From Cristatella mucedo (lineage: Eukaryota; Bryozoa; Phylactolaemata; Cristatellidae), in assembly GCA_009760855.2 (NCBI GenBank), contig WPIO01000114.1, forward strand, positions 1,131,501 to 1,191,500: 60,000 nucleotides of DNA, in the 5' to 3' direction. Numbering within the stretch: the stretch's first letter is position 1; the number at the start of each line of letters is the position of its first letter. The translations under genes and the position numbers were made by a program. Positions 11,495 to 22,690 of the stretch are shown in pieces. The notes under the pieces are model-generated. The model saw only the letters and a program-made list of their open reading frames with translations. It did no database searches and was not told the origin of the DNA.

Positions 11495-13525
11495 ATGATT
11501 ATAAAATTAATAACAATACACTTTATAAAGTGCCCTCAGGAAACTCAATCTCTCTCTAGGCGCTTTACATTTGCTGCAAAGGGAAATACATTTGAATGGT
11601 TAGTAATATCATGCTTGAGAAACAAACAAAATGAATAACGTGGTTAGGGGTGACATGCACAGGGTAAGCATGCAAATGTGGTTTGTGGCAGCATGCACAG
11701 TGTCAGCACTGGTAAGCACATGAAGGACGAATCACAGGGACCCACTAAATGCTGGCACAAATAGGTGTGTTTTCAAGCTCTTTTTAAATGTGGTCAGATC
11801 CGGGGATGTGCTGACGCAGGTCGGGAGGGAGTTCCAAGCGTTGGGAGCATACGAATTACATGCTTGGTCTCCAAAGGATTTGAGGCTTGTAAGTTTGATC
11901 GGGCATGCCGGCAGGTCAGTAAGCAGTGAGTTGCAGTAGTCGAGACGGGATTTCACGAATGCATGGACTGACTTAGACGTGGCATCCTTATCTAAACAAG
12001 TCCGAATTTTAGCAATGTCATGTAGCTGAAAGTAGGAAGATTTGAATGTGGAGCTGATGTGGTCGTCTAGCGAAAGGTCACTTTGGAACTTGACAACTAG
12101 ATTTTAAGCTCATTAAACAGGAGATATGCTGTCAGAGCCAATTTTGAGTGTAAGCCTTTCCAAATTCCGAATCTCACTGGGTTTACCCATAACTAGTAAG
12201 TTAGTTTTATCATCGTTTAGTTTCAGAAAATGTACTGCCATCCGTGTTCGGATGTCATCAATACGTGCAGCAAGTGAGTTGAGAGAATTCGAGGGGCTCA
12301 AAGCTGGGAGGTATCTAAGTGAAGGTGCAAATGAGTGTCACTCGCATACAAGTGAAAGCCTAGATTGTGCTTGGCAATCACATTAGCAAGAGGGAGAGTA
12401 TAAACCGTGAAAAGAACCGGACCCAGCACGGAGCCCTGAGGTAGCCGATATTTCAGAGGTACCTCAGATGATCTTTGTCCATTCACGTCAAAGCTCTGGA
12501 GTCTGCCACTGAGATAGGACCTAAACCGGTGCAGAGCAGTGCCAGTGATGCTCAGGCGAGATAAGAGGCGCTCTAGAAGATCCTTGTGATCGATAGCAAC
12601 AAAAGCTGCAAAGATATCGATCAAAACGAGCAAAGACACTCTACGTCTGTCTGCATTTCTAAGTAGGTCGTTGTATACACTAAGCAATGCTGACTCTGTC
12701 GAGTGATTAGCTATAAAGCCAGACTTGAACCTAATAGCAAGGTGTGAGATTTCAATATATGAGTTCAGCTGGTTAGCCACGACCCTTTCCAGTGTCTTCA
12801 AAATGAATGGTAGAAGGGGGAATGGGCGGTAGTTGCTCAATTTCTTTTGGTCAAGTGTCGCTTTCTTAAGAAGTGACCTGACTACCGCTTTTTCGAAAGG
12901 TTTTGGGATACGACCTGAGGCTGATGACGTAATAGTGATGTTAGTTTTGCATGGCAGCAGCAGATCAATGCAACTTCGGAGCAGGACAGTGGGAATAGGG
13001 TCCAGAGGACTTGGTGTCTTCTTTGATTGGGATACAAACATCAGGGCTAGATCACTAGAGACCTGCTTAAATGTATACATTGATGTGCAGCCAGGAATCG
13101 GGAAACAGCATTCTAGGGGGGATGTTGTCATCGCAGGGATTGATTCCCTGATCTTGTCCATCTTCTGCACAAAGAATCGATAGAAGCAATCGGCTAGATC
13201 ATCACAAGGATCATCAGGTAAGGAGCTAATAAGGGAGCGGTTGAGAAGACGGTAGATCGTCGACATCAGCATTTTTGGATTGAGCATCTGCGACTCAACA
13301 ATGTTTATATAGAAGCTAGACTTGGCCTTTGCTAGGATCGATTGGTACAACTTACAGTAGTCTTTTTATTCCTATTGATGGCCAATCAGTCCTGATCTTG
13401 TGTATGCTTTTTCAAGCTTGAGCTAAGTAGACCTGGCTAGTTTAATGCCTGAGGTAAACCATAGGCTGTCTGGGCGAGGGCACACAGGCCGCTTAGTCAG
13501 AGGTGCAAACTCGTCTTACTTTACA
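11495..13525 (-). mobile_element. L2-like LINE, 5'-truncated, internal deletion
   Basis: The tail (AAT-rich tract, then the GCGCTTTACATTTGCTGCAAAG hairpin side) is at 11495-11590 and the body continues to 13525. A 350-codon minus-strand ORF at 12298-13350 covers the linker (YQSILAKAKSSFYINIVESQMLNPKMLMS), RT with NYRPFPLLPFILKTLERVVANQLNSYIE, LIDIFAAFVAIDH (the first catalytic block, normally LDLSAAFDTIDH) and PQGSVLGPVLFTVYTLPLANVIAKHNLGFHLYASDTHLHL (YADDTQLY with the ADD changed to ASD). A deletion near 11898 joins LTDLPACPIK directly to LTSLKSFGDQA. The element is dead because the catalytic aspartates are altered. Confidence 0.9.
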
Positions 13526-15280
13526 AAGTTTGCTAAGCCAGCAGATTTCAGTTACTTTCGTTCAGCCGGTCTCTTTGCGAACTCAATGCCAACAACCAGC
13601 TAGTATTTCGTAGCCTATTCATGCAGTTGTTGTGACGTGAGTCAGAAGCTTTCGGCGAATTTCTTGTTTCGCGTCCACAGATTGTGGGTTGTTGGTACGT
13701 GAAGAAGCTAAACTCGCACAAGTAGGTGATAATTAATGTTTAAGAGTTTTCGTCAAATTATCCTGATGAGTAAGTTCGTCCTACTGGGTAGTGGCCCTAA
13801 AGGGATTACTGGCATTTGTGCTTTCCTAAAATGCAGAATCATCTGCATTGGAGGGCAAGACACATGTACTTGTGATACTGTTACTTAAGGACCTCATTGA
13901 TTGCCTCCTACTCAGTCTATATACGGGACTTCTTACTTTGCTTGCATTTTCTGTCTTAAAATGGTCTTTCTGACTAGCCGAGTCAAGCCGGGAAGCACAA
14001 TCTGTAAAGCAATTCTCTGAATTCTCGTAAATATTAGACACAGCCACGGAAAGGAATTGCACCATGAATTATCTTTTCTCATGTGAGAATTTAATCATTC
14101 TTATTAGTCATCATCACCTTTTCAGAATTCATCCATAAAGCTTGTTCATTATGGAGATTAGACGTCTTGAAAATCAATAGCTATAACAGAGCAGGTGCTG
14201 TGGCCTAGGCAATTAATAAGTTCTGAAGCTGGAATTGGGCAATAAGCAATTCAAGCTAAACCAGAAGCTGGAGGTTAACCGTCTCTTTTCTGGTAGTAAG
14301 ATGTTTCGCTGACAATGCTTAATAGTGTAGCCAGAAAGCAGAACACAGCACAGTGCTACTCACTTCCGTGAAACTTTGTCTTTAGAGAGCCATACTGCAG
14401 AAATCCTTAATGGTTGAAAAACTAATACGTATCTAACCAATCATTTTTTATGCAATACAATTTAGGTACCTCACCTAATAACCTGTCTTGGAAAATTGTT
14501 GCCAAATTAGTCTGATATTGTTGAAATTGATACTGCGGTGGCAGTATTTTTTCCTAATAATCATAACTTATTTTGCCTATACGCTTTTAGAAAAACTTGT
14601 TAGAGTAAAACTTACTGCAAATGAGAATCAAGCGTGATCAGTAACTTTACTTTTTAATGAAGAGGCTTGTTTTGTCATAGATCAGGAACCTAAAAGAGCT
14701 TAACAGGCATGATATGCCCAACAATTGATGTATGCCTATGACAATCACTCGAGCATCCAATTGTTGACCAATTCCAAGGGAATGCAGGGAGCATCCATAT
14801 TGATATTCTGAAATGCGTGTCTGCACGCTAAAGACGACACAGGAGCTACCCTTTTATACTCATCTCTGATGCCAATGGAAAAGCCGCAATGGTATTTTTT
14901 GGTTTTACTGTTGATGTGGGTCAAATATTTTTTTATTTTACGCCAGTTGATTGTACCACCTAAGTCTTGTTATAAGAACTGGAAGGTAAGTTCTTATGCA
15001 GTCCCCAATGTAAACAGAGTTTCTTCAGTAATGTTTCGGAATGTATATGTATTGTTCATATTTTTTCACTCTCTGCTTTACATGCTTCATATAAAGTAGA
15101 ATATTGTAAACTTCTGTAGCGATTAAAGCGTATTTTAGGCTTCCATCAAGCATTAAGCCATAAATTCAAAGATGCACTTCTCTCCTTTGCTTAGATGGAA
15201 ATATATTAAGCCATCCATTATTCAGTTAGAAATTTATAGTAATCGTTTTCGATTACTAATCTTATCATGTCTGTTAACAG
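13526..15280. other. Unassigned stretch inside pseudogene copy B
   Basis: No exon or recognised repeat. Copy B exons 4 and 5 would be expected between 8030 and 15281, and I did not find readable traces of the LDPAG or CHHLRS motifs. Confidence 0.35.
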
Positions 15281-15419
15281 GCCAACTTTGCTGCTGGCAA
15301 TTGTGATTGGATTGCAAAACGTTGGGATGCTCCAAATGGCATACAACACCTAATTATATTCAGCGAGGGGACTTATGTACCTCAGCACGAAACATCCGGC
15401 ACGGCACTGCTAGAAATAG
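15281..15419 (+). pseudogene. Lipase copy B, terminal exon remnant
   Basis: After a GTTAACAG acceptor the sequence aligns base for base with the terminal exons of copies A and C (GCTGGCAATTGTGATTG..., GATGCTCCAAATGGC..., GAGGGGACTTATGTACCTCAGCAC..., ending AATAG). A one-base loss near the ATGGGC site shifts the frame, and several of the conserved cysteines are lost (CSDCKTGGC reads CDWIAKRW). An AATAAA follows at 15458-15463. It is the same decayed gene as 7611-8030, with about 7 kb of LINE-filled intron between. Confidence 0.8.
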
Positions 15420-15439
15420 CCACAAGTGTTGGCATGTTG

Positions 15440-15815
15440 TTATTTCGCTGATGTTCGAATAAACATTTGGGGCTGTACAGAGTTTCAATACGAACGTAAG
15501 CTAGTATCTGTTTCATTCCTCTGCTAAAGACCTTTGGCGAAAGGAGCTTTAGTTCCGAAGGTCCTAGACTATGGAACTCGCTTTTACAATGCTTACGCAA
15601 CACCAACTACTCTCCTCCTGCCGACTTAGGCTCATCCATTTCAGCTGTCCTGGGCTGCTAATTCCATCCTACTTACTACCTCAACTGCTCTCCTGACTCT
15701 AGCAGGCTTCCCAATTTCTCTTTGTTGCGTGAGACAAAGTCAGACGGCTACCGAATTCGTACCGAAAGCTGTTTAGGCTTTGAGTGGACTATATAAAACG
15801 TGCTCTAACACAGAG
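15440..15815 (+). repeat. Older LINE family, 3' part
   Basis: The plus strand encodes RRSFSSEGPRLWNSLLQCLRN at about 15530-15600, then NYSPPAD and, near 15725, the TTGCGTGAGACAAAGTC motif and the GAATTCGTACCGAAAGC block. It then runs to a GCTATATAAAACG tail. It directly follows the copy B terminal exon. Confidence 0.7.
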
Positions 15816-16059
15816 GCCTGCATTCCATGCGAAGATTAATTTTAATTTTAACTTTACTAAAGGTGTATATAACTGACTCAGGAAACCTTGGACGTGCTGT
15901 TATATCTTCGCTAACTCGGTCAACTTCTTAATGGATTGATTTGAAAAACCGGGATAAAGTGAAGCAGCAAAAGTCGAAGCCTGAAGTGACGAGGGACGGC
16001 TGCATTTCACTTAAAGCCAAAGTGGCGTTAAGTGATCATTCGGTCGCCAACAGTTTGAC

Positions 16060-16300
16060 CTGAAGCAACTAAGAAAAGTACAACTTTGTTAGTGGGACTT
16101 TGAGGTAGTCAGTAGCTTGGAAGAAGCAGCTCGAGACAGCTAGATTGAACATGCCACAGTCGGCAGCAGGAGAGTACATGTTGTCGCGGTAGAGCTGTGG
16201 ATCAGAGTTCAGGATCCCATGACCTGCAGAGCAAAAGCTTCTATCCGCGTAAGTGTGCATGCAATTCTTGGAAATCTTTCTCCAATCAGGACTGTTTTAG
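16060..16300 (-). repeat. Older LINE family, 3' part
   Basis: The minus strand reads DRSFCSAGHGILNSDPQLYR, then NMYSPAADCGMFNLAVSSCF, matching the RSFSSAGPRLWNSLPNFLR / NYSPAADYG block of the second LINE family. No tail is preserved. Confidence 0.7.
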
Positions 16301-16439
16301 CAGACAGTATCAACGCCTCATGGTCATGGTGTTGATTAAGGCGAGCGTTTTTTAAGTTGGGTTCTCCTGGATATCTGTTTCCTTAACAAAACTTCTTGAA
16401 TCGTCATGATCCTGTTACTGGCACATGTTTTTAACCAGA

Positions 16440-17260
16440 ATTTAGACCGGAGGCTCTATTGTTGCTCTCTTGAGTAGTGCCCTGACAACAGCCTTTTGAA
16501 AAAGCTGGCACATGACCTGAGGCTAATGACATAAAAAGGATGTTAGTCGTGCATTTGAGCTGCAGGTCAGTGCATAGAAGAAGGGCAGTGGGAACAAGGT
16601 CCAGGACCATTATTTTCTTTCTCAATTTGGATATGAACTTAAGGCAAGGTCTCTGGAGGCCTCCTTGAATGCAGACATCAAGTTGCTGCACGGACTTAAG
16701 GAACAGGCTTCCAGAGGGGATGCTGCCTTCCTAGGGAAAGACTCTCTGATCTTGTTTATCTTGTGGCAAGCGAGGCTAGAGAAGCGACTCGCTAGATTAT
16801 CACAAGGATCGCCATGTGAGTTGCTAAAGTGGGTGCTGTCAAGGAAATGGCTGAAGGTTGACGTCGGCATTTTCGGACTGCGCATTGTGATACAAGAATT
16901 TTTTTTAATAACAGCTAGACTTCGCCATTGATAGGATTGATTGGTACGATCTCCTGTATTCCTCGTGTGCCTGTCGATGGACCGTTATGCCGGATCTTTA
17001 GTACGCTTTTTTCAAGCATGAGTTTCGTATACCTAGCTTGGTTAATATTGGCCGCCAATAAAAGCCATCTGGGCGAGGCCTCAGTGTGATTAGTCAAAGG
17101 TGCAAACTCGTCAAGCATGTCAGTTAGCGTCGTGTTGTAGCAATTTGCCAATGATATCAGGTCGGAAGAGGGATGGAGCAGCATGGGCGAAGCAGATAGT
17201 CTCTAAGGGACGGCAGCAGCTTCTCAGTTAACCAGCACCGAGGGTTCTCCAGCAACGTTA
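16440..17260 (-). repeat. L2-like LINE, linker region fragment
   Basis: The minus strand gives LANCYNTTLTDMLDEFAPLT (compare LVDSYNATLADTLDEFSHLP at 49297-49713), then RSPKMPTSTFSHFLDS, HKINKIRESFPRKAASPLE and DLVPTALL. This is the stretch between endonuclease and RT. Frameshifts separate the pieces, and it has neither RT core nor tail. Confidence 0.8.
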
Positions 17261-17329
17261 TTATCCACCGAGCAGGCTGGCTGCGTGCAAAAACGATCAA
17301 GCAGCAGCACGGAACTCGGTTACGACCTC

Positions 17330-17985
17330 AATCCATTTCTAGTCGTTTTGAGGTGGATGCGATAGGTTGCTGTGGGTTGTGGTATTGTGCCTGGCCATTG
17401 AAATCAATTGCATAGCATGCAACCAATATAACACCCTTGCCATTACAACTTGGATTTTGTGAGCGCAATTGTCACAGAGCGACTGAAGTGTGCAATGGAA
17501 AAAGATGGGCATTTTAGCCCAGAATTTCTTTTTTTGCTGTATAATTCAGTGAATTGCTATGAATTGTGCTATTTGCCGTGGCCACAGCTTTTTCGTAAGA
17601 ATGCAATAGCTGAGTAGTGAGAAATTTTCTAACTATATGGTAAATACACCGCAGTTTAACCTTCAAAAGTGCTCAGAACTTTTCGCAGCTAGTGTTTGGC
17701 ATATTTGAGGGGATCTAATTTGGATACGGGTTTAAGTGGAAGGCTATTGTTGATTTCCGCACAGCCCACTTACTTTGAATCTCATTGAAGGAATTTGTGT
17801 TCGTACAATGACATGAAATTTGGTGAATACATACAATCAAAGCTGTACTACAATATCCACTCGAAAGATGAGCTCGACAACGCCAGTCTCTTTTTAGTGA
17901 TAAATTCATTAGAGTGAATTGTGGTGGATTGTATGTGGATTGCTGTGATGCGTCAAAATTGATAGAACTTGAAAACGGCAATGGC
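17330..17985 (-). repeat. Satellite, short inverted cluster
   Basis: The reverse complement of 17339-17420 (GGCCAGGCACAATACCACAA, CCACAGCAACC) matches the satellite at 43135-45960. Related motifs recur near 17552, 17745 and 17920, a spacing of about 170-190 bases, giving about four diverged monomers in the opposite orientation to the main array. Confidence 0.65.
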
Positions 17986-18334
17986 TGAGTGCAAACCGAG
18001 CTTTACAGACACTGCAAGCCTGTAATGGTACAGGTCTCTCTCATTATTGACAACAAGGCATGTATTGTCGTTTGAAATTAAGTCGGCCTTCTCTCACCAG
18101 CTCTGGAGCTACCATATATCGGCTACGTGCACATATGAAAGAATAAGATACAATCTTCCTGCTAGTCAAAGCCTAGTACTATAGAGGCTGTGATCAAAGC
18201 TATTTATTTAACATCATTTTGTGAAGTTTGTAAAGCTGTAGTATACCACTTTTGGGCCTATTCAGTCACTATCAGATAGTTGGTCTTTAATAGGAGCGAA
18301 GTGTCTACATGACCGAAGCTGAAATGCGAGATTC

Positions 18335-18872
18335 ATCTCACCAAGTTCTTCTAGAGCACCTCTCATCTCACCTGTGCATCACTGCCACTGCTCTGCAATG
18401 GTTCAGGTCTATCTCAGTGGGAGAGACAAGATTAATAACCTGAATGGACAAAGATGATCCAGGGTAACTCTGAAAATGGGGTCCCTCAGAAATCCGCGCT
18501 AGGTCGGGTTCTTGTCACAGTATATACTCTCTTTCTCTCTTTCTCTCTCTCTCTCTCTCTCACTCTCTCTTGCTGGTGTGATTTCCCAGCACAATCTAGG
18601 TTTTCACTTCTATGCGGATGCCACTCAGTCGTACCTTGGCTTGTATCCCTCCCATCCTTCGAGTACCTCGAATTCTCTCAACTCACATGCCACATGTATT
18701 GATGACATCCCCACATAGATGGCAGCAAATTTTATTAAACCAAACGATGATAAAACTAACTTATTATTTATGGGCAAAGCCGGTATGATTCAGAACATGG
18801 AAAGGCTTAAGCTCAAAATTGGCTCTGCCACATTATACCCTGTTGAATCTGCTCGAAATCTAGGTGTCGTGT
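18335..18872 (+). repeat. L2-like LINE segment 1 (RT middle part)
   Basis: It begins in the codons for KVLLEHLSS and runs through LGRVLVTVYTL (consensus VLGPVLFTVYTLPL), a (CT)n tract replacing PLADV, LGFHFYADATQS (YADDTQL with an Asp lost), to NLGVVFH. It then jumps straight to a TTTTTAGGTCCCTTCATCC join, skipping about 300 bases that reappear at 19388-19705. Confidence 0.8.
18532..18572 (+). repeat. (CT)n microsatellite inside LINE RT
   Basis: A CT-rich run interrupts the RT ORF at the codons for YTLPLADV, the same place as at 5812-5852 on the other strand. Confidence 0.9.
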
Positions 18873-19387
18873 TCCATGTTTTTTAGGTCCCTTCATCCTA
18901 TGGCTCCAGCCTATCTCTCCGACATACTCCCCCATCAGGCCAAGCATCGTACCCCCCACTTTTCGGAATCCAACAGTCTAGAAATACCCCGTACAAACCT
19001 TAAAACCTTTGGAGACCGTGGATTTAGTTCGTATGCTCCCAAAGCCTGGAACTCCCTCCCGACCTGCGTCAGAACATCCCCTGACCTGACCACATTTAAA
19101 AGGAACCTAAAAACACACCTATTTAGGACAGCATTTAGCGGGTCCCTGTGATTCTTCCTTGATGTGCTTATGCGTGCTGACACTGTGCATGCTGCCACCA
19201 ACCACATTCGCATGCTGACCCTGTGCATGTCACCCCTAACCATGTTATTCATTTTGTTTGTTTATCAGGCATGATATTACTCTTCATTCAATTAGATTTC
19301 CCTTTGTAGAAAATATAAAGCACGTAGAAAGAGATTAAGTTCTCTGAGGGCACTTTATCATGTACGTTATTATTATAATTATTATTC
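18873..19387 (+). repeat. L2-like LINE segment 3 (C-terminus and tail)
   Basis: It encodes FRSLHPMAPAYLSDILPHQA, then TFGDRGFSSYAPKAWNSLPT and a readable end FRTAFSGSL. This is followed by the full 3' untranslated region with AAGCACGTAGAAAGAGATT, GAGGGCACTTTATCATG and an (ATT)n tail. Confidence 0.85.
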
Positions 19388-19705
19388 CAAAGTGACTTCT
19401 TGTTAGACAACCACATCAGCTCTACAATCAAGTCAGCCTACTTTCAGATACATTACAGATAAAATTCGGGTTGATTAGATAAGGATACCCCGTCTATGTT
19501 GGTCCGTGCATTTGTGACGTCCCGTCTTGACTTCTGTAACCCACTGCCTGCTGGCCTACCGGCATGTGCAATCAGGCGATTACAGCAGGTGCAAAACTCC
19601 ACAGCTATGCTTGTCTGTCTTGAGCGTCGCCTTTCCACATCACACCTCCTCTCGCCAACCTGCACCGGCTCCCAGTCAAGCAACGGATCGACTTCATACA
19701 GCATC
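19388..19705 (+). repeat. L2-like LINE segment 2, displaced after the tail
   Basis: CCAAAGTGACTTCTTGTTAG through KIR, then a readable LVRAFVTSRLDFCNPLPAGL and PACAIRRLQQVQNSTAMLVC, ending at CAACGGATCGACTTCA. This is the piece missing from the copy at 18335-19387, with breakpoints that nearly match, but it sits after that copy's tail. Confidence 0.8.
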
Positions 19706-20064
19706 GCATTCCTATTAGACTGACTTTACCATACTCAGTGGGACTTTCTGGCAGCAAATACTAGGAAGAGTCAGCTGGAATTTCAACTTCACGTGCTCTA
19801 AACGTGGTCTGGTATGATGACTCAAAAGCAATGCTGGGAACGGCTGCCAAGATTTCTTAGCCAGAGTCACATCATATATTAAATACGGGTCGGTGCAATC
19901 GACTATTTAAATAGCCAGCAGGCAGCCATCGTATAAGCCATCTGTAATTCCTTCACTTCAATGGTGGGTTCAAAGTTTTCATCTTTCGTTAAAATATGTT
20001 CTAAGTAGCTTAAGCTCAACAAAAACCATTGAGAAAGGCTGGTTCGATAGCAGTCTGTCCAACT

Positions 20065-20145
20065 GTTTCTGTTGCCTACCGAATGCTTACTGAAATCCGC
20101 TTAGGCTAAGCGTTAGCTATATAATACTCCTACATAATACCCACA
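20065..20145 (+). repeat. Older LINE family, 3' tail
   Basis: CTACCGAATGCTTACTGAAA, TCCGCTTAGGCTAAGC and CCTACATAATACCCACATGA match the tail block of the second LINE family at 23418-23500. Confidence 0.6.
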
Positions 20146-20575
20146 TGACATGGCTAAACTTTGGGCTTGTTTAAACAGGGATACCACATCTAAGCTGGTA
20201 CTTGCACTTAAGATATCCCGTCTTGATTTCTCAAACCCGCTGCTTGCTGGTCTACCGGCATGTGCAATCAGGCGATTACAGCTTCTGCAAAACTCTGCAG
20301 CTAGGTTCGCCCGTCGTGAGCTTCGCAGTTGATGCATCACATTTCTTGGCCGACCAGCGCCGGCTACCAGTCTAGCAAAGCATCCGTCGAATTTAAGGTT
20401 TCGATGCTCATTTTTAGGTTCCTTCATTCCTTGGCTTCCAACTACCTATCAGATATACTGTGCAACAGGTCAGCCCCCAAGGCATATGTGAAGCGCCTGA
20501 ATAGAGATTAAGTTCTCTTGGGGCGCTATATAAATGAATCATATAATTATATTTTAAGCATAATAATGTTAACAA
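20146..20575 (+). repeat. L2-like LINE, internal deletion, short tail
   Basis: It reads GGGCTTGTTTAAACAGGGATACC, then DFSNPLLAGLPACAIRRLQLLQNSAARF, LHSLASNYLSDIL, then a deletion to the tail GTGAAGCGCCTGAATAGAGA, TTCTCTTGGGGCGCTATATA, AATGA. It is tail-to-tail with the following minus-strand copy. Confidence 0.8.
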
Positions 20576-21218
20576 TAATAATTCACTTGATAAAGCGCCC
20601 TCAGAGAACTTAATGTCTCTCTAGGCGCTTTACATTTGCTGCAAAGTGAAATGCAATTAAATGGTAAAGTGAAATCATGCTTGAAAAACAAACAAAACGA
20701 ATAATATGGTTAGGGTTGACATGCAAAGGGTCAGCATGCGAAAGTGGTTAGTGGCAGCATGCACAGTTTCAGCACGCATAAGCACATCAAGGACGAATCA
20801 CAGGGACCCGCTAAATGCTGTCCTAAATAGGTGTGTTTTTAGGTTCCTTTTAAATGTGGTCAGGTCGGGGGATGTTGTGACACAGGTCGGGAGAGAGTTC
20901 CAGGCTGTGGGAGCATACGAACTAAATGCACGGTCTCCAAAGAATTTAAGGTTTGTACGAGGTATTTGTAGACTGTTGGATTCCGAAAAGCGGGTGGTAC
21001 GATGCTTGGCGTGATGGGGAGTATGTCGGAGAGATAGGCTGGAGCCATAGAATAAAGGTACCTAAAAGTGAGCGACAAAACCTTGAAGTCAATCCGTTGC
21101 TTGACTGGTAGCCAGTGCAGGTCGGCGAGAAGTGGAGTAATGTGGCAACTGTGACGCTCACGACAGACAAGTCTAGCTGCCGAGTTTTGCACCAGCTGCA
21201 ATCGCCTGATCGCACACC
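20576..21218 (-). repeat. L2-like LINE, 3' third
   Basis: (AAT)n, then AAGCGCCCTCAGAGAACTTA and AGGCGCTTTACATTTGCTGC, continuing to the codons for CAIRRLQLVQNSAARLVCRE (minus strand, nearly open over 20860-21234). It shares its (ATT/AAT) tract with the plus-strand copy to its left. Confidence 0.85.
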
Positions 21219-21284
21219 TGAAGCATCGTGCCACCGGCTACTTTAAATCTCACTGCTTCCCTATGCTCACTCAAAATTAAAATC

Positions 21285-21650
21285 ATTTGTAGAACTTGCC
21301 TGTGGCTCAAATGCTCCCAAAGCCAGGAACTCACTCCCGACTTGCCTCACAACATCCCCTGACTTGAATATATTTAAAAAGAAATTTAAAAAGAACCCAT
21401 TTATCACAGTATTGTGCGGGTCCATTTGATTCGTCCTTTATTTGTTTATGCATGCTGACACTGTGCATGCTGCCACTAACCGCACTTGCATGCTGACCCT
21501 GTGCACATCACCCCTACCCATGTTACTCATATTTTTTTTATCAAACATGATACCACTCACCGTTCGATCATGTTTTATTTTCAGCAAATACAACGCACCT
21601 AGAAAACGATTGAGTTCTCTGAGGTTGCTTTATTAAAATTCTTATTATTA
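21285..21650 (+). repeat. L2-like LINE 3' end
   Basis: CAAATGCTCCCAAAGCCAGG, AACTCACTCCCGACTTGCC, the TGCTGACACTGTGCATGCTG motif, AACGCACCTAGAAAACGATT, GAGGTTGCTTTATTAAAA and (ATT)n. The hairpin has decayed. Confidence 0.8.
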
Positions 21651-21720
21651 TTATTAGTATTATCACCGTCTTTACAGGTTTGTGGAGTCTCAGACGAAGA
21701 TACGTTACAATACATTACCG
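21645..21720 (+). repeat. Older LINE family, tail
   Basis: GTTTGTGGAGTCTCAGACGA, AGATACGTTACAATACATTACC: the last bases of the second LINE family with its ATTAC-type terminal repeat. Confidence 0.55.
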
Positions 21721-21764
21721 GCACTTTTTCTGGGTAGATTTAGTGGTTTACCAGACAATATCAA

Positions 21765-21915
21765 TTCGGAAATCGGCATTGTATCGTTTGTTCAAGTGCT
21801 GCATCATTAGTATATGAAAGTTGGCGAAGCAGACGTTGTTTTTGTGGAGGCATTACATGTATGCTACCATTGACCGTTGTTCTATGGAAACTGTTACTAA
21901 GAAAGTAAAGTCCAT
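21765..21915 (+). repeat. Segment shared with 50760-50925 (cluster duplication)
   Basis: ATCGTTTGTTCAAGTGCTGC, GCAGACGTTGTTTTTG, GGCATTACATGTATGCTACC and CTGTTACTAAGAAA align in order with 50800-50925 (TTTCAAGTGCTGTATCG, GCGGACGTAATGTATG, GGCGTTACATTTATTC, GTGTCACTAAGAAA). It marks the far 5' flank of lipase copies C and D. Confidence 0.65.
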
Positions 21916-22433
21916 ACATCCTTTAAAAACATTAATAATAATAATAATAATAATAAAACACTTTCCGAAATTTTTAAATTGACTGCCTTATCGACGCATC
22001 CAAAGTGACGAGAGAAAGAATTAGTCTCCACTATGGGCTAAAAAAACAATTAACAACATGGTATCATAACACCAGTTATGCTTACGTTTCTGGCACAACA
22101 GAATTACTCGTCAAAAAAACACGTCCTCGAGTAGCAATTAGTTGTTGTAGGATAGGGAGGATGTAGTAGAACGTGACGGGAGCTTACCACAAGCGAGATA
22201 TTCCAAAAGCCAACCAAAACCTTACCTGCAGTTGCGTCGGCCTGTGCTCAGCAGGATAGCTCTGATTGATGTCAGCCGCTTGCGTATCAACCAATGCTCT
22301 AACTTGGCTTAGAATGATCACCATTAGCATTATTTTCGGTATGCGAGCTGGTCATGGATACTCCTCGATTGTCTAGTAACTGTAGCGATCCGTTAGGGTG
22401 ATGATCCACATTGTCAGGCCAAATACCACTAAG

Positions 22434-22495
22434 CATATATATATATGTATATATATATGCTTATATGCTTATATGTATATATATATATATGTATG

Positions 22496-22533
<38 letters not shown>

Positions 22534-22553
22534 ATACAATACATATAGATCTA
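22434..22553. repeat. (TA)n/(TATG)n microsatellite
   Basis: About 120 bases of TA dinucleotides with interspersed TATG and GCTTATAT units. The open frame across it is an artefact of the repeat. Confidence 0.95.
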
Positions 22554-22635
22554 ATAGGTCCAACCCTTTTAGCTGGTTAACTATTTAAGAATCATGCGAA
22601 GCTTGCTGGAGGTTGCCATCATCTCGGTCACTGTC

Positions 22636-22690
22636 ATCACTGCCACCACATCCTGTCGCTGCCATCACTGCCACCACATCCTGTCACTGG
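22636..22690. repeat. Short direct tandem repeat
   Basis: A block containing ATCACTGCCACCACATCCTG is repeated twice in a row with one base different (CTGTCGCTGCC versus CTGTCACTGG). Confidence 0.8.

Noticed and set aside
12126-13183. Plus-strand open frames opposite the LINE at 11495-13525
   Set aside because: Antisense shadows of the RT ORF.
22398-22580. 60-codon open frame of Tyr-Ile repeats
   Set aside because: Translation of a TA microsatellite.
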